Source of the DNA: Cupriavidus pampae | GTDB taxonomy: Bacteria; Pseudomonadota; Gammaproteobacteria; Burkholderiales; Burkholderiaceae | Reading direction: 5' to 3' | Assembly (NCBI RefSeq): GCF_914271485.1 | Contig: NZ_CAJZAG010000008.1 | Coordinates: forward strand, 402,609-466,608 | Length of the DNA stretch: 64,000 bases | Shown: one piece after another, positions 17,317 to 24,212 of the stretch | How positions within the stretch are numbered: position 1 is the first letter of the stretch | Layout: the number at the start of each line of letters is the position of its first letter | Program-made: the position numbers and the translations under genes | Notes under the pieces: model-generated | The model's input: only the letters and a program-made list of their open reading frames with translations | What the model was told of the DNA's origin: nothing | Database searches by the model: none

Positions 17317-17371
17317 CGAAAAAAGGGCGAAAAAAGGGCGAATAAAGGGCGAATAAAGGGCGAAAAAACAG
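17317..17371. repeat. Tandem 11-bp A-tract repeat in the lysR/dadA-like intergenic region
   Basis: There are two copies of CGAAAAAAGGG (17317, 17328), two of CGAATAAAGGG (17339, 17350) and a partial fifth, CGAAAAAACAG (17361). The 11-bp period places A-tracts on nearly the same helical face, which predicts intrinsic DNA curvature. The tract begins 22 bases upstream of the LysR start within a 218-bp divergent promoter region. Confidence 0.9.
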
Positions 17372-17513
17372 GATGGATGGGCGGGTTTGGTGCGGGAAAA
17401 CCCCCGTAGCGAGCATCCATAGCCTGAGGACATATTCTTGCACGTATTCGCATTAGGCAAGCGGGGTCGCGTGGCATACGCTCTGGCCCATCGTCTTTTA
17501 TCGGCAGTCGGCA

Positions 17514-18827
17514 ATGCATGTGGCAATCGTGGGTGCGGGGGTGGTCGGCATGACCACCGCGTGGCGGCTGGCCAGCGAAGGGCACGAGGTAACCGTGCTC
17601 GAGCGCCGCGACGGCCCCGGCGAGGAAACGAGCTTCGCCAACGGCGGTCAGCTCAGCTATAGCTACGTCGCGCCGCTGGCCGGGCCCGGCGTGCTGTCGA
17701 AGGTGCCGGGCTGGTTGCTGCGGCGCGATTCGCCGATGCGCTTTCGCCCGAGCGCGGACCCCGCGCAATGGCGCTGGCTGCTCGCGTTCGCGCGCGCCTG
17801 CAACGCCGGCACCAGCGATGCCACCACGCGCAAGCTGTTGCGCCTGGCGTTTCATTCGCGCGATCTGATGCAGGCGTTTGTGCATGGCGACGAAGCGCGG
17901 CACGAGGAGACGCTGGGCCACGTGCCCGGTGGCGGTTTCGATTTTGCGCGGCGCGGCAAACTGATCGTGCATCGCGATGCGGCGGCCTTCGATGCCGCGC
18001 GCCGGTTGCTCGACTATCAGGCGAGCCTCGGCTGCGAACAGCTCGCGCTCGATCGCGACGCGTGCGTGGCGCTGGAGCCCGCGCTCGAACGCATTCGCGG
18101 CGAGATTGCGGGCGCGATCCACACGCCGAGCGAGGAAGTGGGCGATTGTCATCGCTTCTGCGTGGCGCTGGCCCGATTGCTGCAAGGCAGGCCCGCGGTT
18201 CAGCTGCGCTTCGGTACCCGAGTCACTGGCCTGAAGCGCGCAGGCGCCAACGGCAGCACGCGCGTGACGGGCGTGCATACCGCCGATGGTGATATCGATG
18301 CGGACGCGGTGGTGGTGGCCGGCGGCATTGGCAGCGTGCCGCTGCTGCGCCCGACGGGTGTGCGGCCGATGCTGTGGCCGCTCAAAGGTTACAGCATCAC
18401 GGTGCCGATCGCTGACGGTATGCGCGCGCCGCACGTCAGCGTGACGGACTTTGCGAACAAGATCGTCTACGCGCGTATCGGCAATACGCTGCGTGTGGCT
18501 GGCATGGCCGATCTCGTGAGGGGCGGTCCAACCATCGACGGCGAACGGGTGGCGGCGCTGGCCGCGCAGACGCACGCAGTGTTTGGTATCGGCGGTGGTA
18601 TCGAGGCCGGGCAGGACGCGCTGCAACCGTGGGCGGGTCTGCGCCCGGCCACGCCGAGCGGGCTGCCGCTGATCGGTGAATCGCGTGTGCGCGGGCTATG
18701 GCTCAACCTGGGCCATGGCGCGCTCGGCTTCACGCTGGCCATGGGTAGCGCGAGCCTGCTGGCCGATGCGATGGCCGGCCGCGAGAGTGCGATGGATGCG
18801 CGCGATTTCAGCGCGCTGGCCGCATGA
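17514..18827 (+). CDS. D-amino-acid dehydrogenase (FAD-dependent, DadA family)
   Basis: This 437-residue flavoprotein oxidatively deaminates D-amino acids, probably passing electrons to the respiratory chain at the inner membrane. The dinucleotide-binding motif VAIVGAGVVGMTTAW is at the extreme N-terminus, followed by the DadA-type ETSFANGGQLSYSYVAPLAGPG. The C-terminal FAD motif LWLNLGHGALGFTLAMGS is intact. It is divergent from a LysR gene and upstream of amino-acid transport genes on its own strand, which suggests uptake and catabolism of a D-amino acid. Its sequence differs from housekeeping DadA enough that I give no symbol. Confidence 0.85.
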   Translation: MHVAIVGAGVVGMTTAWRLASEGHEVTVLERRDGPGEETSFANGGQLSYSYVAPLAGPGVLSKVPGWLLRRDSPMRFRPSADPAQWRWLLAFARACNAGTSDATTRKLLRLAFHSRDLMQAFVHGDEARHEETLGHVPGGGFDFARRGKLIVHRDAAAFDAARRLLDYQASLGCEQLALDRDACVALEPALERIRGEIAGAIHTPSEEVGDCHRFCVALARLLQGRPAVQLRFGTRVTGLKRAGANGSTRVTGVHTADGDIDADAVVVAGGIGSVPLLRPTGVRPMLWPLKGYSITVPIADGMRAPHVSVTDFANKIVYARIGNTLRVAGMADLVRGGPTIDGERVAALAAQTHAVFGIGGGIEAGQDALQPWAGLRPATPSGLPLIGESRVRGLWLNLGHGALGFTLAMGSASLLADAMAGRESAMDARDFSALAA

Positions 18828-18909
18828 CGAATGGATTGATGTGTTGAGGTTTCCGTAGTTGCAGTGCTCACGATGTGCCACTAAACCAAGCCCCTCCAAG
18901 GAGCGAAAC

Positions 18910-19830
18910 ATGAAGAAACTGTCCACCTCTCATCTGCCGCGCCGCGTGCTGGTCACCGCTGCGCTCCTGCTCGCGTCTGGCACCATCAGTGCCGGCGCGC
19001 AGGCCGCCGATGGCGACACGCTGAAGAAGATCAAGGAAACCGGCGTCATCTCGCTGGGCCACCGCGAATCGTCGATCCCATTCTCCTACACCGATGGCAA
19101 GGAGGTCATGGGCTATTCGCAGGAGATCATGATGCTGATCGTGGACAAGGTGAAGAGCGACCTGAAGATGCCTAACCTGCAGGTCAAGCTCACGCCGATC
19201 ACGTCGCAGAACCGCATTCCGTTGGTGCAGAACGGCACCATCGACATCGAATGCGGCAGCACCACCAATAACCTCGAGCGCCAGAAGCAGGTCGCGTTCT
19301 CGAACAGCATCTTTATCTACGGCATTCGCATGCTGACCAAGAAGGACTCCGGCGTGAAGTCGCTGGACGACCTCAAGGGCAAGAATGTCGTGACCACCGC
19401 CGGCACCACCGGTGAGCGTCTGCTGGTAAAGATGAACGGTGAGAAGAACATGAACATGAACCTGATCAGCACCAAGGATCACGGTCAATCGTTCCTGATT
19501 CTCGAAACCGGTCGCGCGGCCGCGTTCGTGATGGACGAGCCGCTACTCTACGGCGAGCGCACCAAGGCCAAGAACGCGAGCGAGTGGGTGGTCGCGGGCG
19601 AGCCGCTGCAGGAAGAAAACTACGCGTGCATGTTCCGCAAGGACGATGCCTCGTTCAAGAAGCTCGCGGATGGCGTGATCGCGGACCTGCAGACCAGCGG
19701 CCGTGGCGAGAAGCTGTACAACAAATGGTTCACGGCCCCGGTGCCCCCGCGCGGCATCAACCTGAACTACCCGCTGTCGGACGACATGAAGGCCCTGTTC
19801 GCCGCGCCGAACGACAAGGCGTTCCAGTAA
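18910..19830 (+). CDS. Glutamate/aspartate-type ABC transporter substrate-binding protein
   Basis: This 306-residue periplasmic protein has a signal peptide ending near AQAADGD. It shows GltI-type features: TGVISLGHRESSIPFSYTD, VQNGTIDIECGSTTNNLERQKQVAFS and KNVVTTAGTTGERL. The start follows AAGGAG at 18899; a frame open 17 codons upstream is ignored. No glutamate permease (gltJK) or ATPase (gltL) gene is adjacent. The preceding dadA-like gene suggests cotranscription, but the next gene is a different solute-binding protein, so which permease this one serves is unknown. Confidence 0.85.
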   Translation: MKKLSTSHLPRRVLVTAALLLASGTISAGAQAADGDTLKKIKETGVISLGHRESSIPFSYTDGKEVMGYSQEIMMLIVDKVKSDLKMPNLQVKLTPITSQNRIPLVQNGTIDIECGSTTNNLERQKQVAFSNSIFIYGIRMLTKKDSGVKSLDDLKGKNVVTTAGTTGERLLVKMNGEKNMNMNLISTKDHGQSFLILETGRAAAFVMDEPLLYGERTKAKNASEWVVAGEPLQEENYACMFRKDDASFKKLADGVIADLQTSGRGEKLYNKWFTAPVPPRGINLNYPLSDDMKALFAAPNDKAFQ

Positions 19831-19990
19831 GCGCAAACCGGCGCAACCGGAGTCCATGTGGTGTGGCGGTTATATAGCCATGATGGATCGTTATTTCGCG
19901 TTCGATAGCATTTGCGGTAGTGTTACGTGCGTTATAGGCTCGATGTGATGCCGTAACGCACCATAACGAAGACTGACTACTGGAGAACAT

Positions 19991-20812
19991 ATGCGATCGA
20001 TTCGTACCGGCTTGCGCACGGGTTGGATCTCGTCCCTGCTGGCTGCGGCGCTGCTGGCCGGCGCCGGGCTGACTGCCACGGCCGCCAGCGCCGCGGACCT
20101 GCTGGACTCGGTGAAACAGGCCGGTGTGCTGAAAATCGGCATTGAAGGCACGTATCCCCCGTTTGGCTACCGTGGCGCCAAGAACGAGCTTGAAGGGTTT
20201 GACGTGGACGTCGCGCGCGCGGTGGCCGCCAAGCTGGGCGTCAAGCCGGAGTTCGTGACCACCGAGTGGAGCGCGATCATTGCGGGCCTGCAGGCTGGCA
20301 AGTTCGACATCATCGTCAATCAGGTCTCGGTCACGCCGCAGCGCAAGCAGGCGCTCGATTTCTCCACGCCGTACGTCTACTCGGCCGCGCAGCTGATTCA
20401 GCGCAAGGACGACAAGCGCGAGTTCAAGTCGCTCGACGACCTCAAGGGCCACAAGCTCGGCGTCAGCCTGGGCAGCAACTACAACGAACTTGCCAAGTCG
20501 GTGCCCGGCATTGACGTAAAGACCTACCCGGGCGCGCCGGAATATCTGCGCGATCTCGCCTCGGAGCGTGTCGATGCGGCGCTCAACGACCGCCTGATGG
20601 TCAACTATCTGATCAAGAATGCCAATCTGCCGTTGCGTCCCGGTGCGGTGGTGGCCGGCGCCAGCTCGGAAGTCGCGATCCCGTTCCGCAAGGACAATCC
20701 GAAGTTCGCGCAGGCCATCGACAAGGCGCTGGACGATCTGCGCAAGGATGGCACGCTGACGAAGCTGTCCACCAAGTGGTTCGGCTCGGATGTGACGAAG
20801 GCGTCGAAGTAA
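19991..20812 (+). CDS. Cystine-type polar amino-acid ABC transporter substrate-binding protein
   Basis: This 273-residue protein has a signal peptide to about ASAAD. The SBP_bac_3 pattern follows: KIGIEGTYPPFGYRGAKNELEGFDVDVARAVA, FDIIVNQVSVTPQRKQALDFSTPY and GVSLGSNYNE. The closest named relatives are the TcyJ/FliY cystine binders. The 160-bp upstream gap contains several GTTAT/ATAAC motifs, including CGTTATAGG and CCATAACG, that could be an operator. A strong hairpin follows the stop, then the cognate permease. Substrate specificity is inferred. Confidence 0.82.
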   Translation: MRSIRTGLRTGWISSLLAAALLAGAGLTATAASAADLLDSVKQAGVLKIGIEGTYPPFGYRGAKNELEGFDVDVARAVAAKLGVKPEFVTTEWSAIIAGLQAGKFDIIVNQVSVTPQRKQALDFSTPYVYSAAQLIQRKDDKREFKSLDDLKGHKLGVSLGSNYNELAKSVPGIDVKTYPGAPEYLRDLASERVDAALNDRLMVNYLIKNANLPLRPGAVVAGASSEVAIPFRKDNPKFAQAIDKALDDLRKDGTLTKLSTKWFGSDVTKASK

Positions 20813-20827
20813 ATTTCAAAGATTGGT

Positions 20828-20864
20828 AGGCCCTCCGACCGCGGCAGCGGGGGAGGGCCTTGTT
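20828..20864 (+). terminator. Hairpin between binding-protein and permease genes
   Basis: AGGCCCTCC pairs with GGAGGGCCT around a 15-base loop, followed by TGTTG rather than a clean U-run. It may attenuate transcription so the binding protein is made in excess of the permease, as is common in ABC operons. Confidence 0.6.
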
Positions 20865-20921
20865 GCATCCGCGGGTCGAGTATGATCGCGGCCATCGCAA
20901 AGTCGTTCGCCCTACGCCCCC

Positions 20922-21581
20922 ATGTCAGCTCTCACGCTAGTCACTGATTCGTTGCCAATCCTGCTACAGGGGGCATTGCTCACGCTCAAGTTCGCGGTGC
21001 TGTCGATGATCTTCGGGCTGATCATCGGCGTCGTGGTGGCGCTGATGGGCATCAGCCATTCAAAAGCGTTGAAGGCGGTCTCGCGCACGTACGTCAGCCT
21101 CATGCGCGGCACGCCATTGCTCGTGCAGATCTTTGTTGTCTACTACGGGCTGCCAAGCGTCGGTATCGCGCTGGAGCCGACGCCCGCGGGCGTGCTCACG
21201 CTGAGCCTCAACGTGGGGGCGTATCTGTCGGAAAGCATGCGCGGCGCGATTCTGGGCATCCCGCGTGGACAGTGGATGGCCGCGTACAGCCTGGGCCTGA
21301 CGCCCGCGCAGACGCTGCGCTATGTGGTGGGTCCGCAGGCCTTGCGGCTGGCCGTGCCGAGCCTGTCCAACAGCCTGATCAGCCTGATCAAGGACACGTC
21401 GCTGGTCTCGGTCATCACCGTCACGGAACTGTTGCGCACCGCGCAGGAAATCATCGCGGCCACGTATCAGCCGCTGCCGCTGTATCTGGCCGTGGCGGCC
21501 ATCTACTGGGTGCTCAGCACCGGGCTGTCGTTCCTGCAGCGCGGCCTGGAGCGACGCCTGTCGCTACCCGGCCGGCACTGA
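20922..21581 (+). CDS. Polar amino-acid ABC transporter permease (cystine type)
   Basis: This 219-residue inner-membrane protein has about five membrane segments. The HisM/YecS family regions are SLMRGTPLLVQIFVVYYGLP and the EAA-like ESMRGAILGIPRGQWMAAYSLG. The length fits a single-domain homodimeric permease. It pairs with the binding protein at 19991. The expected ATPase gene is missing: the next gene, at 21595, is cphA on the other strand. Either an ATPase elsewhere is shared, or the gene was lost. Confidence 0.85.
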   Translation: MSALTLVTDSLPILLQGALLTLKFAVLSMIFGLIIGVVVALMGISHSKALKAVSRTYVSLMRGTPLLVQIFVVYYGLPSVGIALEPTPAGVLTLSLNVGAYLSESMRGAILGIPRGQWMAAYSLGLTPAQTLRYVVGPQALRLAVPSLSNSLISLIKDTSLVSVITVTELLRTAQEIIAATYQPLPLYLAVAAIYWVLSTGLSFLQRGLERRLSLPGRH

Positions 21582-21594
21582 CAGGAACAGGCGC

Positions 21595-24165
21595 TCAACC
21601 CTCGGCGATGCGCTTCTCGATATGGCCGAGCGCTTCCTCGACCTGATCGACGAGGATCAGGCACAGGTCGCCAGGCTGCAGCGCCGCCAGGCCGGTATCG
21701 ATGGCGAGGAACTCGCCACGGATCTCTTCCACACGCAGTGCGCGTTGCGCGCCCTGCAGGCCCTCGCGCAGCAGCGCTAACACCTCGCCGTCTTCGCGAC
21801 CGCGCTGGCACTGATCCTGATAGAGCACGACGTTGTCGAACACGCCACCGAGGATCTGCGTCTGACGACGGATATCCTCGTCGCGCCGGTCGCCGGCCCC
21901 ACTGATCACCACCACGCGGCGCTTGGCGGGAATCGATTCCACCGCGTTGCACAGCGCCTGGATCGCGTCGGGATTGTGACCGTAGTCGGCAATCAGCGTC
22001 GCGCCCTTGTAGTCGAACACGTTGAAGCGTCCCGGTGCGGTGGCCGCGTCGTTGACGAACGTGGCCAGGCCGCGGCGAATCACGGCCCAGTCGATGCCGA
22101 GCGCCCAGGCGGCCGCGATCGACGACATCGCGTTCTCCACCTGGAAGCCAATGCTGCCGTTGCGCGTGAGCGGAATCTCGGCCAGCGCGATGCGGGTCTG
22201 CGTCTCGCCCTCGGTCGCCACAATGTCCGCGCCCTCGACGAACACCACACGGCGGCCCTGCGCGCGATGGAGCGCCATCGTCGGCAGGTTCGGATCGTGC
22301 GCGAAGAAGGTGACTGTGCCCGGGCACGCATCGGCCATGCGCGCGACCATCGGATCGGCCGCGTTGAGCACCGCCATGCCATGCGGCGCGACGTTCTGCA
22401 CGATCACGCTCTTGAGCACGGCAAGATCTTCCACCGTGCTGATATACGACAGGCCCAGGTGATCGCCTTCGCCGACGTTGGTCACCACCGCCACGTCGCA
22501 GCGGTCGAACGCCAGACCCTCGCGCAGCAGGCCGCCGCGCGCGGTTTCAAACACGGCCGCGTCCACGTCGGGATGCAGCAGCACGTTGCGCGCGCTGCGC
22601 GGACCGCTGCAGTCGCCGGTGTCGATGCGCTCGCCCTGGATATACACGCCATCGGTGCCGGTCATACCCATGCGCAGGCCGCTGGTCGCCAGCAGATGCG
22701 TGATCAGCCGGACCGTGGTGGTCTTGCCATTGGTGCCCGATACCGCGATGACCGGAATGCGGCCATCGTCGCCATCGGCGAACATGGTCGAGATAATGGC
22801 CTCGCCAACCGCGCGACCCTTGCCATACGACGGCTGCAGGTGCATGCGCAGGCCCGGTGCCGCGTTGACTTCGACGATGCCGCCGGCCTGTTCCTCGAAC
22901 GGCTTGAGCATGGTCTCGCAGACCGCATCCACGCCGCAGATATCGAGCCCGACCATCTGCGCCGCGGCCACCGCGCGCGCGGCGATGTCCGGATGGACGT
23001 CGTCGGTCACGTCGGTCGCGCTGCCACCGGTGGAGAGGTTCGCGTTGTTGCGCAACACCACGCGTGTGCCCTTGGCCGGCACCGATTCCGCGGTCAGGCC
23101 CTGCTTGGCGAGCACGGCCAGCGCGATGTCATCGAAACGAATCTTGGTCAGCGACGTCGCATGGCCTTCGCCACGGCGCGGATCGCTGTTCACGGTGTCC
23201 ACCAGCTGGCGCACCGTGTGCGCGCCGTCACCGATCACCTGCGGCGGATCGCGGCGCGCGGCGGCCACGAGGTGCTTGCCAACCACGAGCAGACGGAAGT
23301 CGTGACCGGGGATGTAGCGCTCGACGATCACGTCGGACGAGATATCCGAAGCCACCTCGTACGCGGTCATCACTTCCTCGCGCGTGCGAATGCGCACGGC
23401 CACGCCCTTGCCCTGGTTACCGTCGCGCGGCTTGACCACCACCGGTGCGTCGATCTCCTGCGCGGCTACCCAGGCCTCCTCGGCGCTGCGCACCGAACGG
23501 CCGCGCGGCACTGGCACGCCGGCGGCGTGCAGCAGGCTCTTGGTCAGTTCCTTGTCCTGCGCGATGGACTCGGCCACGGCGCTGGTCTGATCGGTTTCGG
23601 CGGCCTGAATGCGGCGCTGCTTGCTGCCCCAGCCGAACTGGACCATCGAACCCTGCGTCAGGCGGCGGTACGGAATTCCGCGTGCCACCGCCGCGTAGAC
23701 GATCGAGCCGGTGCTCGGGCCCAGGCGCACGTCTTCATCGAGCTCGCGCAGCCGATGCAGCGCGTCGTCGAGATCGAACGGGGCGTCGTCGCGCGCGGCG
23801 ATGATCAGTTGCTCGGCCAGCGTGAACGCCAGGCGGCCCACGTCCTCCTCGCTGTATTCCACGACCACCTGATAGGTGCCGGGCTCTACAGTGGGGGAAG
23901 CATTGCTGAACGTGACCGGGCAGCCGGCGGCGGCCTGCAGTCGCAGCGCTGCCACTTCGAGCGCGTGCGCCAGCGAGGGCGAACCGGTTTCGTCATCGGG
24001 CCGCAGCGGGCCGATGGCGGGGAAGCGCGCGCGCAGGCGGTCTTCGAAGCCCGGCAGTTCGGCCAGCAGGTGCGAGGCGTCCGAGCACGCGACGATCGCT
24101 TCGATCGCGGTATGCCGGCACCAGAGATTCGGGCCACGCAGGGCCCGGATGCGAGAAACTTCCAT
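21595..24165 (-). CDS. cphA: Cyanophycin synthetase
   Basis: This 856-residue enzyme builds cyanophycin (a polyaspartate backbone with arginine side chains) from Asp, Arg and ATP, and would act on cytoplasmic granules. An N-terminal domain (about 1-160) precedes an ATP-grasp domain (about 200-470, with VVVKPRDGNQGKGV and IVEVNAAPGLRMH) and a Mur-ligase-like domain. The Mur-ligase P-loop GTNGKT is at 477-482 and the characteristic FETARGGLLREG at 539. The start is MEVSRIRALRG, where homology begins; an upstream in-frame ATG overlaps cphA' and is rejected. It is 47 bases downstream of cphA' and certainly in the same operon. Confidence 0.93.
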   Translation of the reverse strand: MEVSRIRALRGPNLWCRHTAIEAIVACSDASHLLAELPGFEDRLRARFPAIGPLRPDDETGSPSLAHALEVAALRLQAAAGCPVTFSNASPTVEPGTYQVVVEYSEEDVGRLAFTLAEQLIIAARDDAPFDLDDALHRLRELDEDVRLGPSTGSIVYAAVARGIPYRRLTQGSMVQFGWGSKQRRIQAAETDQTSAVAESIAQDKELTKSLLHAAGVPVPRGRSVRSAEEAWVAAQEIDAPVVVKPRDGNQGKGVAVRIRTREEVMTAYEVASDISSDVIVERYIPGHDFRLLVVGKHLVAAARRDPPQVIGDGAHTVRQLVDTVNSDPRRGEGHATSLTKIRFDDIALAVLAKQGLTAESVPAKGTRVVLRNNANLSTGGSATDVTDDVHPDIAARAVAAAQMVGLDICGVDAVCETMLKPFEEQAGGIVEVNAAPGLRMHLQPSYGKGRAVGEAIISTMFADGDDGRIPVIAVSGTNGKTTTVRLITHLLATSGLRMGMTGTDGVYIQGERIDTGDCSGPRSARNVLLHPDVDAAVFETARGGLLREGLAFDRCDVAVVTNVGEGDHLGLSYISTVEDLAVLKSVIVQNVAPHGMAVLNAADPMVARMADACPGTVTFFAHDPNLPTMALHRAQGRRVVFVEGADIVATEGETQTRIALAEIPLTRNGSIGFQVENAMSSIAAAWALGIDWAVIRRGLATFVNDAATAPGRFNVFDYKGATLIADYGHNPDAIQALCNAVESIPAKRRVVVISGAGDRRDEDIRRQTQILGGVFDNVVLYQDQCQRGREDGEVLALLREGLQGAQRALRVEEIRGEFLAIDTGLAALQPGDLCLILVDQVEEALGHIEKRIAEG

Positions 24166-24212
24166 AGAATCGCTTATCCGTTTTACTTTGCGACGAACTT
24201 TTGTGGCGCCGC

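Noticed and set aside
17317..17371. Possible CRISPR-like array
   Set aside because: Units are 11 bp with no spacers and no cas genes nearby; it is a simple tandem repeat.
17296..17526. 77-codon extension of the LysR protein through the repeat tract
   Set aside because: The translation is Phe/Pro-rich from the A-tract repeats, and LysR homology begins at MRLRQIEVF.
19850..19990. Riboswitch or CysB operator upstream of the cystine-type binding protein
   Set aside because: Repeated GTTAT/ATAAC motifs are visible, but they match no site or structure I can name with confidence.
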